Shown here: in pieces, positions 8,388 to 17,238 of the stretch
How the letters are laid out: every line of letters starts with the position of its first letter
Position numbering within the stretch: position 1 is the first letter of the stretch
DNA from: Candidatus Kapaibacterium sp.
GTDB lineage: Bacteria > Bacteroidota > Ignavibacteria > Kapaibacteriales > UBA2268
DNA length: 64,000 bases
Assembly (NCBI GenBank): GCA_938031175.1
Contig: CALHGZ010000009.1
Coordinates: forward strand, 62,001-126,000
Direction: 5' to 3'
Translations under genes and position numbers: made by a program
Notes under the pieces: generated by a model
Databases searched by the model: none
Told to the model about the DNA's origin: nothing
The model's input: only the letters and a program-made list of their open reading frames with translations

Positions 8388-10579
8388 AATTCAATCAGTT
8401 TTTTGAGCTGATGATAGATTTTATCTTCATTTGGCAAAACATCAGCTTCATAGATTGAATTATAGGGAATATGTGAATCTTTAGCAGCGACCCTCAAGAC
8501 AGGGGCGTCTAAATAATTAAATGCTTCGTCAGCGATAGTTGCGGAAATTTCAGCACCAAATCCCAAGGTTATAGTGTCTTCGTGAACAATGAGAGCTTTG
8601 CCGGTTTTACGAACTGAATCGAGTACAAGTTCTTTATCCCAAGGGATAATTGTTCTTAGGTCAATAACTTCAATTGAGATATCATTTTCTTTTTCAATTC
8701 TTTTTACAGCGTTAATTGAATCTTTGCATCCCATACCATAGGTAATAATAGAAGCATCATTACCTTGTTTTATGATTTTTGCTTTTCCAAATGGTATAAG
8801 ATAATTCTCATTAGGTTCAAAAGAAACTGAGAATGGTAAACGATACATACCTTTGTGTTCACAAAAGATGACGGGGTCTTGTAATCGGCAAGCGGTTTTT
8901 AGTAAACCTTTAGCATCAGCGGCATTACTTGGATAAGCGACAAATAAACCGGGGATATGAGCAAAAAATGCTTCGATATTTTGTGAGTGACATAAACCAC
9001 CGTGTATATATCCACCAACAGGTACCCGAATAACTACAGGGGCTGAAAAACCACCATTTGAACGATAGCGCATTGTAGCAAGTTCATTTTTAATTTGCAT
9101 AAAGGCAGGCCAGATGTAATCACCGAATTGAATTTCAACAACAGGTTTGTATCCATAAACTGCTAAACCAATAGCAACACCAACAATAGATGCTTCTGCC
9201 AGTGGGCTATTGAATACCCGTTCAGTGCCAAATTTACTTGAAAGCCCTTTTGTTGCTGTAAATACTCCTCCTTTAGGATCTTCAATATCTTCGCCGAATA
9301 TTAGCATTTTGGAATTTAATTCCATTTCTTCAAAGAGGGCATGATTAATTGCGTCAACAAGAACAACTTTATTGCCTTCTGTAGGTTCAGTGCTCGAGTA
9401 ATTTAAATTACGTGTTTCTTCCGGTGCAAAAATATGTTTAGTTGAATCTTCAGGTATAGCTTCTCTTTGAGCTAATGCCCAATCTGCTGCACGATCAATT
9501 TCATTTTTTATGTTTGTAGTAAAATCCTCGATGAACGTGGCTGAGAAAATTTTGTGTTTTATTAAGTAATTAGTAAAGATTTTGATACAATCTTTTACTT
9601 TTTTAGCTATTTCCAATTCCTCTTCTGGTCTATATTTTCGATGGTCATCGCTTGAGGAGTGAGGTAGTAATCTTTCGACGTCAGCGTGTAAGAGCACGGG
9701 ACCATTGCCGGATCGAATGTGATCAATTGCTGTTCGAGCAGCTTTTAGCGATTCAAAATAGTCAGTACCATTGAATGTAATCATTTTCAAATTTGAATAA
9801 CAGCAGAAGCTATGTCCAACCTTTCCACCCATAGATTGCTTTTCTCTTGGGACGGATATAGCGTATTTATTATCTTGAATTACAAAGAGTACAGGAAGTT
9901 TTTCCCTTGTAGCCCAATTAACTGCTTCATAAAATTCTCCCTGGCTTGTAGCACCTTCTCCTGAAGATACATAGACAATGGAATCGGAATTATCCTTTTT
10001 AACAGCTAATGCTGTACCAACAGCATTTAGATATTGTGTACCGGTTGGTGAGGATTGCGTTGGTAAGTTCAAGGCGTAATGACCATAATGATTTGGCATC
10101 TGTCTGCCACCTGTAGCGGGGTCATCGGGTTTACCGAATGCCAAAAGGAAGTATTCATTAGGCGTATAGCCAAGGGAATACATAAATGCCAGGTCACGGT
10201 AGTAAGTCCACCCCCAGTCGTGTTTAGGGATTAGAGATAGACCGATGGCAGTTTGCACAGCTTCGTGCCCACTGCAACCGATATGGAAATAGGATTTACC
10301 TTGTTTTAATAAAGCTAAGTGTTTTTCATCAGATAATCGGGATAGCAGCATAATCCTGAGAGCTTTGAGCAAATCTTCATCGCTTAACTTCAAAGCTTTA
10401 TGAGGTAATTCTTTACTTTCTAGTCTGACAGTTTTTACTGAACAAGCTGGACCACGGTTATGGACACATTTTGACCCTACTACAGATTCCTCGATAGATT
10501 GCAAAATATTCAATTCTTCGATAGATAGATAATTAGAAGTGTTGCCGGTTTCGGTTTTATCAGATGTATTTTTTCCCAT
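8384..10579 (-). CDS. Fused 2-oxoacid dehydrogenase E1 alpha-beta (2-oxoisovalerate type)
   Basis: One 731-residue chain joins an E1 alpha half (about 60-380) to an E1 beta half (about 405-731). The alpha half shows the thiamine diphosphate motif SSGEGATSQGEFYEA...VIQDNKYAIS and the regulatory loop LPHSSSDDHRKYR, which is typical of branched-chain E1. The beta half starts VVLVDAINHALFEEME and holds FGEDIEDPKGGVF and a transketolase C-terminal domain (IEVIDLRTIIPWD). The enzyme decarboxylates branched-chain 2-oxoacids and transfers the acyl group to the lipoyl arm of E2. The likely E2 partner is the acyltransferase at 48509-50164; no E3 is seen. Such alpha-beta fusions are known in Bacteroidota-related genomes. 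Pyruvate specificity is the main alternative. Confidence 0.92.
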   Translation of the reverse strand: MGKNTSDKTETGNTSNYLSIEELNILQSIEESVVGSKCVHNRGPACSVKTVRLESKELPHKALKLSDEDLLKALRIMLLSRLSDEKHLALLKQGKSYFHIGCSGHEAVQTAIGLSLIPKHDWGWTYYRDLAFMYSLGYTPNEYFLLAFGKPDDPATGGRQMPNHYGHYALNLPTQSSPTGTQYLNAVGTALAVKKDNSDSIVYVSSGEGATSQGEFYEAVNWATREKLPVLFVIQDNKYAISVPREKQSMGGKVGHSFCCYSNLKMITFNGTDYFESLKAARTAIDHIRSGNGPVLLHADVERLLPHSSSDDHRKYRPEEELEIAKKVKDCIKIFTNYLIKHKIFSATFIEDFTTNIKNEIDRAADWALAQREAIPEDSTKHIFAPEETRNLNYSSTEPTEGNKVVLVDAINHALFEEMELNSKMLIFGEDIEDPKGGVFTATKGLSSKFGTERVFNSPLAEASIVGVAIGLAVYGYKPVVEIQFGDYIWPAFMQIKNELATMRYRSNGGFSAPVVIRVPVGGYIHGGLCHSQNIEAFFAHIPGLFVAYPSNAADAKGLLKTACRLQDPVIFCEHKGMYRLPFSVSFEPNENYLIPFGKAKIIKQGNDASIITYGMGCKDSINAVKRIEKENDISIEVIDLRTIIPWDKELVLDSVRKTGKALIVHEDTITLGFGAEISATIADEAFNYLDAPVLRVAAKDSHIPYNSIYEADVLPNEDKIYHQLKKLIEF

Positions 10580-10664
10580 AGCTTACATAAATTTGTTTGA
10601 CTAAAGCAAATTTACTATTTTAACAAATAAAAACAATATTAACGAAAATAACAAACATTTGTTT

Positions 10665-11816
10665 ATGGGATGGGATAGAATATATGGTCATTCGAAAATT
10701 AAGGAAATATTGCAAGGAGCTATTATGCAAAAAAGAATCCCAAATGCATATTTATTTTGGGGTATTGAAGGAATCGGCAAAGAGGCTGTAGCATTGCAGT
10801 TAGCAAAGGTTTTGAATTGCGAATCTCCAATTTTTACAAAAAATACAGTTGATTCTTGTGATTTATGTAAGAGTTGCAGGAGTGCAGATAATTTTCAGCA
10901 TCCTAACATAAAATTTATTTTTCCATTACCTGCAGGTAAAACAGAAGATAAAGAGGCATCACCGATAGCGAAATTAAACGATGAACAAATAGCTCAGATA
11001 AGGGAACAATTAGCCTTGAAATCAAATAATCCTTACCACCAGATTAAACTTTCTGGAAATTGTCAGATTAGAATATCTTCTGTAAGGGAGATTAAAAAGG
11101 ATTTATCTTTGACACAGACCCTTGGAGGGGTCAGATGTATTGTAATTTCTAAGGCTGATGAAATGACGGCTGAGTCAGCTAATGCCTTTTTGAAAACGCT
11201 TGAAGAGCCAAGCCAAAATACACTAATAATATTAATTAGCTCACGTAGGGATGAAATTTTGCAAACGATTAGATCACGTTGCCAACAGATATACTTTCAT
11301 CAGTTAGATGATAATGACATAATAAATTATTTAATAAAATATCATAATATCAGTGAAAAAGAAGCAGCAATAATTGCTTCAATATCGCAAGGTTCTATTA
11401 CAAAAGCAATGGAATTTTTGGATAAAGATATGCTTAATCTAAAGGAAGAGGTAATCAATTTGTTAAGAAATGCATTGAAAAAAAAGATTTATAGAATGGA
11501 ATTGATTGAACGTATCAACAATCTTGTTAAAGAAAAAGATAGAGGTAAAATTGAAAATGCTCTTATAATCCTTCAGCTTTGGTTTCAGGATGCTATAAGA
11601 ATAAGTATTGATCCTAATACCGATTATGTCGTTAATTACGACCAAAAAGATATAATAATGAAATTTTTATCGAATTTTTCAAATACTGAGCTTGATTTAA
11701 TAGTTTTGAAAATTGAAGAGGCAATCAATGATATATATAAAAATGTCAATTTACAATTACTATTAACAACACTTTTCCTTTACATACGAAAAATTTTATT
11801 TTCTAACAAATTGTAA
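10665..11816 (+). CDS. holB: DNA polymerase III delta' subunit
   Basis: The protein is an AAA+ clamp-loader subunit. The start is moved from the track's TTG to the ATG two codons downstream (MGWDRIYGHSKIK), which fits family N-termini. A P-loop-like GIEGIGKE sits near residue 31, followed by the zinc-binding group CDLCKSC (about 64-70). The motif ADEMTAESANAFLKTLEEPS and the arginine-finger SRC (in IRSRCQQIYF) are present. The P-loop ends in Glu rather than Thr, matching the non-hydrolysing role of delta'. It would help the DnaX complex load the sliding clamp. It is followed 52 bases later by ricT, an order also known in Bacillus. Confidence 0.92.
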   Translation: MGWDRIYGHSKIKEILQGAIMQKRIPNAYLFWGIEGIGKEAVALQLAKVLNCESPIFTKNTVDSCDLCKSCRSADNFQHPNIKFIFPLPAGKTEDKEASPIAKLNDEQIAQIREQLALKSNNPYHQIKLSGNCQIRISSVREIKKDLSLTQTLGGVRCIVISKADEMTAESANAFLKTLEEPSQNTLIILISSRRDEILQTIRSRCQQIYFHQLDDNDIINYLIKYHNISEKEAAIIASISQGSITKAMEFLDKDMLNLKEEVINLLRNALKKKIYRMELIERINNLVKEKDRGKIENALIILQLWFQDAIRISIDPNTDYVVNYDQKDIIMKFLSNFSNTELDLIVLKIEEAINDIYKNVNLQLLLTTLFLYIRKILFSNKL

Positions 11817-11868
11817 TTATTTAAATTGTAGTTGGAAAATTCTAATATGAAAATAGATAAAGTATAAA

Positions 11869-12936
11869 ATGCAAATAGATGAAAATAATATAGATATTGA
11901 AATAAAAAAATTTAACAATGGTTTTAACCCTTATAGCCATATTGTTGAAAAAAATTGTGAAATAATATTTGCCTGTTATTCAAATCACACTCCAATAGCA
12001 TATAAACACATAGCTGATGAATCAATAAGGCATAAATATGTACAGGTTTCCTTTAAAGGCAATCGTAAAGAAATATTTTTGAATGAATCAATGGAGCGTT
12101 ATAAGTGTTTGGAAGAGGTAATAGTTGAAGCTGATGGTGGAATTGATTTCGGTCGAATTTCGAATTGCGGTATGATTTATCCCAAAAATGATGAAAGGAT
12201 ATTCCAAGACGAACAGAAATCTAAAAAAATCATAAGGAAAGCAACTGAACAAGACATAGAACAATATTTAAAGAATAGCGAAGAAGAGAAATATGTAATT
12301 GAGAAAACCCGTGAGCTTGTAAAGAAACATAATTTAGATATGAAAATTATTGATGCTGAATGGCAATTCGATAGATTACGTCTTACAATATATTTTACTG
12401 CTCCGCAGAGAATAGATTTCCGAGAATTAGTCAAAGATTTAGCGCGTAAATTTAAGACAAGAATAGAACTGCGTCAGATTAGTTCACGCGAGGAAGTTAA
12501 GAGATTAGGACAAGGTGTTGGTTGTTGTGGTTTAGAACTTTGCTGCAATACATTTTTAACTGATTTTAATCATATTACATTGGAACATGCCAAAGTACAG
12601 CAATTATCAAATAATATTTCCAAGCTAACGGGCAATTGTGGACGTTTGAAGTGTTGCCTACTATATGAATATCATCAGTACAAATCAGTAATTGAGCAAT
12701 ATCCTCCCGTAGGTTCTCAGGTAATCACGAATGAAGGCAAAGCTTCAATAGCAAAAATCGATGTTTATAAGGAATTGGCACATTTGACCTATCTTGATAA
12801 TAATAAAAATATCACGATAAGTTTAAAGGAATTATCTGAATACGCTGATAAAGGACTTGTTATTTATATTGAAAAATCTGATGATGAGCAATATGACGAA
12901 TTTTTCGAGCATTTTGAAATAAATCCTGAAGATTAA
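11869..12936 (+). CDS. ricT: PSP1-domain protein, RicT/YaaT homologue
   Basis: The 355-residue protein contains a PSP1 C-terminal domain (about 120-210; KTRIELRQISSREEVKRLG). It is followed by the cysteine pattern GCCGLELCCNTF and NCGRLKCCLLYEY, diagnostic of the RicT/YaaT family. In Bacillus, RicT with RicA and RicF carries iron-sulfur clusters and affects RNase Y-dependent mRNA processing and phosphorelays. Here the organism is probably a non-sporulating Gram-negative and the role is likely RNA-related, but this is inference. Linkage to holB upstream mirrors the Bacillus holB-yaaT order. The stop codon overlaps that of convergent yraN (TTAA shared). Confidence 0.88.
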   Translation: MQIDENNIDIEIKKFNNGFNPYSHIVEKNCEIIFACYSNHTPIAYKHIADESIRHKYVQVSFKGNRKEIFLNESMERYKCLEEVIVEADGGIDFGRISNCGMIYPKNDERIFQDEQKSKKIIRKATEQDIEQYLKNSEEEKYVIEKTRELVKKHNLDMKIIDAEWQFDRLRLTIYFTAPQRIDFRELVKDLARKFKTRIELRQISSREEVKRLGQGVGCCGLELCCNTFLTDFNHITLEHAKVQQLSNNISKLTGNCGRLKCCLLYEYHQYKSVIEQYPPVGSQVITNEGKASIAKIDVYKELAHLTYLDNNKNITISLKELSEYADKGLVIYIEKSDDEQYDEFFEHFEINPED

Positions 12937-13286
12937 AATGCATTTTTGATATGTTGAAGACTTGATCCTCCCCTTTTTTCCTCAATTAAGATTGCATCAA
13001 ATCTACATTGTATGTCTTTTAAATTGTTAATATATAAATATCCCTCAGCAGCACGTTTTAAGAATTTTCTTTTCTTTTGAGTAATCCAGTTAATTGGATC
13101 GCCGAATTTATCATTTGTAGCGTATTTTACTTCGATAAACACCAAAGTATCATTATCGTAAGCAATGATATCTATTTCACCGTATCTGCCGAAGTGGAAA
13201 TTTCTTTTTATTATTTTATATCCAATGTTTTTTAGATAATCTTCGGCAGTAGTTTCAGCATTAAATCCTTTACGAACGGAATTCAT
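12933..13286 (-). CDS. yraN: YraN/UPF0102 family endonuclease-like protein
   Basis: This 117-residue protein matches the UPF0102 family with its restriction-endonuclease-like fold: G.NAETTAEDYLKNIGYKII, then RYGEIDIIAYDNDTLVFIEVKYA. The E-I-D and E-V-K residues fit the (E)xD...ExK catalytic core. The family's biological role is unsettled; DNA processing is suspected. The ATG abuts the purF stop codon directly, so translation is probably coupled to purF. Length is normal for the family. Confidence 0.9.
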   Translation of the reverse strand: MNSVRKGFNAETTAEDYLKNIGYKIIKRNFHFGRYGEIDIIAYDNDTLVFIEVKYATNDKFGDPINWITQKKRKFLKRAAEGYLYINNLKDIQCRFDAILIEEKRGGSSLQHIKNAF

Positions 13287-14783
13287 CTATTCTTCGATAG
13301 AGTATTTATCTGAATTTTCTTCAATTTCGATTGGATAAATACCTGTGAAGCAAGCAGTGCAATATCCAATTCCAGGGTCTTTTGGTACTGAATCAAGGAG
13401 CTTTTCGATACTTAAATAATGTAATGAATCAACTCCAATAGCTTTAGCGATATCTTCTTCAGAATCATAGTAGTTCGCAATCAATTCCTCTTTGCTGGGG
13501 AAGTCCATACCGTAATGGCAAGGGAATTTGATAGGTGGAGATGTGATTCGGAAATGAATCTTTTTGGGATTAGCTTCGCGGATGAGTTTAATTAAAGCTT
13601 TTGAAGTCGTTCCTCTAACTATTGAATCATCAACAATGACAACATTTCTTCCTTCTAATACACCTCTAACTGGGTTGAATTTGACTTTAACCTTGAATTC
13701 TCGATTATTTTGACCGGGGGCTATGAATGTCCTACCAACGTAGTGGCTTCTAATCAAGCCTATTTCGAATACTGATGGATTATTGAGTTTTTCATTAACA
13801 CGAGCAAAACCGATAGCTGCGGTGTTCCCACTATCGGGTACTGAAATTACGCATATTTTTTCATCAGCTTCCGGAATAACGGGACTTTCTTCAGCAAGGT
13901 TTTTACCTAATTTCCGTCTGACTTTATCAACATTATGCCCAAAAATTTTGCTGTCAGGCCGTGAGAAATATATATATTCAAAAATACAATGCTTGGCTTC
14001 TGGAGTTTCCTGAAAAATTTTATAGCTTTTAAATTCGCCAGTTTCGAGGGTATGCTGGTCAATAACTACAACTTCATTATGATTTACGTGTCTTATATAT
14101 TCTGCGTTTACGATATCAAAAGCACAAGTTTCGGAAGCTACGATATAGCTCCAACCATTTTCGGTTTTTATTTTTCCAATGTTCAGTGGTCTGACGCCCC
14201 AAGGGTCACAAGCTGCAATCAGTGCATTTTCGGTTAATATAGCAATTGAATAAGCTCCGTGAACTTGTTGTAATGATTCAATAATTTGCTCGATTTGATT
14301 TTTCTTTTTACTACGGGCTATTAAATGAAGAAACAATTCGGTATCGGTAGTAGTTTGGAAAATTGCACCTTCTTCTTGCAATTTTTTTCGCAAATTGAGG
14401 GTATTTGTTAGGTTACCATTATGTGCGATTGAGAGTATTCCACTATGGTAAATCATATTGAAAGGTTGAATATTAGCTTTGGTTGAAGAGCCAGTGGTCG
14501 AATATCTGTTGTGGCCAATTGCACAATCTCCTTTTAATACATTGGTTAAAATGTCTGGGTCAGAAAATACATCAAGAACTAATCCAGATCCGCGTGTATA
14601 AGCATATTTTTTTTTCTTTTTGACTTCATCGTAATAAATTGAAGTTATTCCGGCAGCTTCCTGTCCTCTGTGTTGCAAAGCGTGAAGTGCATAATAAGTT
14701 ATTATTGAGGCTTGCGGGTGATTGTAAACACCAACAACAGCACAGTTACTTTTCGGTTTATCAATTTCTTTAAAATTTTCCAT
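13287..14783 (-). CDS. purF: Amidophosphoribosyltransferase
   Basis: It catalyses the first committed step of purine synthesis, PRPP plus glutamine to phosphoribosylamine. I choose the ATG at 14783 (MENFKEIDKPKSNC) rather than the track's TTG ten codons upstream. That gives a short propeptide before the nucleophile Cys14 of CAVVGVYNHPQAS. The Ntn-hydrolase domain (HALQHRGQEAAGI, IGHNRYSTTG) is followed by the phosphoribosyltransferase domain with the PRPP loop VVIVDDSIVRGTTS. Cys residues in HCIFEYIYFSRPDS, FPCHYGMDFPS and GYCTACFTG match the ligands of the Bacillus-type [4Fe-4S] cluster. This is therefore the iron-sulfur, propeptide-processed type. It is operonic with yraN. Confidence 0.95.
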   Translation of the reverse strand: MENFKEIDKPKSNCAVVGVYNHPQASIITYYALHALQHRGQEAAGITSIYYDEVKKKKKYAYTRGSGLVLDVFSDPDILTNVLKGDCAIGHNRYSTTGSSTKANIQPFNMIYHSGILSIAHNGNLTNTLNLRKKLQEEGAIFQTTTDTELFLHLIARSKKKNQIEQIIESLQQVHGAYSIAILTENALIAACDPWGVRPLNIGKIKTENGWSYIVASETCAFDIVNAEYIRHVNHNEVVVIDQHTLETGEFKSYKIFQETPEAKHCIFEYIYFSRPDSKIFGHNVDKVRRKLGKNLAEESPVIPEADEKICVISVPDSGNTAAIGFARVNEKLNNPSVFEIGLIRSHYVGRTFIAPGQNNREFKVKVKFNPVRGVLEGRNVVIVDDSIVRGTTSKALIKLIREANPKKIHFRITSPPIKFPCHYGMDFPSKEELIANYYDSEEDIAKAIGVDSLHYLSIEKLLDSVPKDPGIGYCTACFTGIYPIEIEENSDKYSIEE

Positions 14784-14898
14784 TCTTAAATTATTAGATT
14801 CTCGAAAAATCAAATTACAAAATTATTCGATTTTATTTGAAAATTATAAATTTTATTGTCATTTTTGTAATTAATACATAAATAAAAGGAGTAGCTAA

Positions 14899-16101
14899 AT
14901 GAAAACTATTTTATCAATATTTTTATTATTAGTTATTTTTAGCCATCAATCCTATAGCAATGATACATTACGAGAGGTAAACATTGAACAAATCTGGATG
15001 CAAGATCAATGGGTTAATTATACTCGGATAACTACGCTATATATTAAACAGAGACTACCGATAAAATCACACTGGGAAATTTGGGATAAAGACCACTACA
15101 TTAATTATTCATTAATGTTCTATAAGTATGACGAAAAAGATAGAATAGTAGAACAATTAATAATGAATGATATTGACAATCAATGGCAAAATGCACGTTT
15201 AACCGAATATGAATATACGGAAGCTGGTAAAATTAAAAAAACTATGCTTAGCTTTTGGGAGGAAAATGAATGGGTTCCGAATCAGGAAATTGAATATCTC
15301 TATGATGAATCAAATTTTTTAATTAATGTAAATCGTTATACCTTTAAAAACAAAATTAAAAAGCACATATTCCTTGATTCAATCATAAATAATGAATTGG
15401 GTTTGCCGATAGAAAAAATCACTAAAATGAATGAAGACAACCAGTGGATTTATGAGTTCAGGTTTAGCTATGAATATCAAAATAGCAAATTGATGAATGA
15501 GATCCAACAATATTGGCAAAATGAGAATTGGGAAAACAATTCAAAAATTGAGTACAAATATACTGAAAGCGGTAAGAATGATGAAATTATCTATTACAGG
15601 TGGAGTAATAATCAATGGATCTATAATAATAAGTATGTTTATGAATATACGATGAATGATAAGCTTTCTGTAATTACCGAATATGTATGGATTACTGATG
15701 ATTGGTCACCTAAGAGGAAGGAGGAGTGGAAATATGGAGATGATGGACGTGTGAAGGAGTATTACGTTTATGTTTGGTTCAATGATCAATGGGGTAATTA
15801 TGAGCGAAATCTCTATGATTATTACACAGATGTTACATACAGTTTGCAAAAATTAAGTGATTTTAAAATTTACCCAAATCCAGCAAAGAATTTTATCATA
15901 ATTAGCGAAATTAATCCAACTGATGAAATTCTTGTTCAACTAATTGGACTTGATGGGAAGACCTATAAGTCATTTATTGTTCACAATTTAGAAAGTAAGC
16001 AGATGAAAGTAGATATAAATGATTTACCTTGCGGTACTTATTGGATCACAATCAGTAATTCCCTGTATTATGGGCAAAGTGGCTTTGTTAAGGTTCGGTA
16101 A
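14899..16101 (+). CDS. Secreted protein of W/YEY repeats with T9SS sorting domain
   Basis: I do not recognise a named family for the main body. Residues 1-20 are a signal peptide (MKTILSIFLLLVIFSHQSYS). Residues about 27-315 consist of roughly eight to nine imperfect 30-35 residue units. Each centres on a Trp pair and a Tyr run, for example WQNENWENNSKIEYKYTE, WSNNQWIYNNKYVYEYT and WFNDQWGNYERNLYDYY. This pattern resembles YD-type beta repeats. The C-terminus (about 322-400, DFKIYPNPAKNFIII ... GQSGFVKVR) is a type A T9SS sorting domain. A strong ribosome-binding site AAAGGAG lies ahead of the ATG. It is expected at the cell surface or outside the cell; function unknown. Confidence 0.82.
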   Translation: MKTILSIFLLLVIFSHQSYSNDTLREVNIEQIWMQDQWVNYTRITTLYIKQRLPIKSHWEIWDKDHYINYSLMFYKYDEKDRIVEQLIMNDIDNQWQNARLTEYEYTEAGKIKKTMLSFWEENEWVPNQEIEYLYDESNFLINVNRYTFKNKIKKHIFLDSIINNELGLPIEKITKMNEDNQWIYEFRFSYEYQNSKLMNEIQQYWQNENWENNSKIEYKYTESGKNDEIIYYRWSNNQWIYNNKYVYEYTMNDKLSVITEYVWITDDWSPKRKEEWKYGDDGRVKEYYVYVWFNDQWGNYERNLYDYYTDVTYSLQKLSDFKIYPNPAKNFIIISEINPTDEILVQLIGLDGKTYKSFIVHNLESKQMKVDINDLPCGTYWITISNSLYYGQSGFVKVR

Positions 16102-16102
16102 T

Positions 16103-17032
16103 TCATTTTTTATAAATAAAATAAATTTCTGCAATCATATTAGGTAAGTATTTATCACTTTTTTCAATTTTGATTTCAATGGGATAAAATTCGTCCGAAT
16201 TTTTGATATAATTCTTTAATTCATCAGGCAATTTTTGGGTTTTATCATTAATATTAATTACATTGCCATTAGTAGTTAAATAATTATTTTCTTTTAGTTT
16301 AATTTTGATTTTTAGTTTTTGGTATTTGTTGATAAACTTTATATGTTCATTTCTAACAAATGCTTTAATAGTCATAGAATTTACATCTTCTAACTGATAG
16401 AGAGGTGAATCGATTTGTACAGTGTCATCTGTTTGAATAAATTTTTTTATAACGATGCCGTTTTCAGGATTTTTTAAAATACATTTTGCAATCAGATCTT
16501 CGAGGGCTTTTATTTCATGTTCCAGGTAACGTATTTCGTTAAAAATAGTACTATTTGAATTTTCTAACACTTTTATTTGATTTTTAATTAATTCTATTCT
16601 AGTATTGATATCATCAATTTCTCTTTGAGTAGCAGCATTATCAGCGAATAAAAATTCAATTCTCTTTTTATCTTTGTATGCATTTTCTAATTGTTCTTGA
16701 AGTAGGGCATAATTAGAGAAAAAATTACTCATTTTAGTTGTAAATTTTTCAAGTTGAGCTAATTTTTTCATTTTTTCCTTTGTTAGATCGCTTGTGTCAA
16801 TCAAAGCAACAATTCTTCCTGTTTCGATAAATTCATTAACATATACTGGGAAAAAATAAATCTTACCGTATGATTGACTCGTAACTGTGATTATGGTCGG
16901 ACTTAGAATGCCATAGGCTATTGGTTTTTCTAAGCTTTGTTCACAAGATATGAAACATAAAAATAATAGTAAATTTATGTAAATGTATGATCTCAATAGA
17001 ATATTGAATTTTAAGTGCTGAATTTTTTGCAA
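16103..17032 (-). CDS. HlyD-like periplasmic adaptor, probable lipoprotein
   Basis: This 309-residue protein begins with a hydrophobic stretch ending in a lipobox-like LCFISC (Cys near residue 30), so it is likely lipid-anchored. A half biotinyl-lipoyl domain (SQSYGKIYFFPVYVNEFIETGRIVALIDTSDL) precedes a long coiled coil (about 85-180). The second lipoyl half (CILKNPENGIVIKKFIQTDDTVQIDSPLYQLED) and a barrel-like end follow. These are features of membrane-fusion proteins of RND or ABC exporters. No transporter or TolC partner is adjacent. The start is TTG; a second TTG 12 codons downstream is also possible and would give a compact lipoprotein signal. It ends one base before the stop of the convergent repeat protein. 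Confidence 0.8.
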   Translation of the reverse strand: MQKIQHLKFNILLRSYIYINLLLFLCFISCEQSLEKPIAYGILSPTIITVTSQSYGKIYFFPVYVNEFIETGRIVALIDTSDLTKEKMKKLAQLEKFTTKMSNFFSNYALLQEQLENAYKDKKRIEFLFADNAATQREIDDINTRIELIKNQIKVLENSNSTIFNEIRYLEHEIKALEDLIAKCILKNPENGIVIKKFIQTDDTVQIDSPLYQLEDVNSMTIKAFVRNEHIKFINKYQKLKIKIKLKENNYLTTNGNVININDKTQKLPDELKNYIKNSDEFYPIEIKIEKSDKYLPNMIAEIYFIYKK

Positions 17033-17067
17033 ATCTAAATAAATAATTTTAGTAAAAAAATTATAAT

Positions 17068-17238
17068 TTAAATTACGATTTCAAAACCTTTCTTTTCAAA
17101 ATTTTCGAATGTATTTTTAAATTCAATAATATTTAATGAGGTTAAATGTTTATTGTTTATTAGTTGAGAAATTGATATGATTTTATTAATTTTCGTTTGA
17201 AATTGTTCTAGTGATAATATTGATAATATTTCTTGCAA
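17068..17238 (-). CDS. Possible small ORF overlapping the glycosyltransferase 3' end (56 codons)
   Basis: Below the track's length cut-off, a frame shifted by one base relative to the glycosyltransferase stays open through its stop codon and on into the gap, ending KNTFENFEKKGFEIVI. A TTG at 17238 could start it. Upstream the frame is open for about 30 more codons without an ATG. Codons in the non-overlapping part (GAA, AAA, TTT, GGT) look like those of real genes here. It would overlap the glycosyltransferase by 53 bases and end 35 bases before the HlyD-like gene, a usual operon spacing. It may be chance in AT-rich DNA. No family recognised. Confidence 0.33.
   Translation of the reverse strand: MQEILSILSLEQFQTKINKIISISQLINNKHLTSLNIIEFKNTFENFEKKGFEIVI

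Noticed and set aside
10659-10664. TTG start for holB
   Set aside because: An ATG two codons downstream gives the usual family N-terminus; the TTG is only the longest-frame choice.
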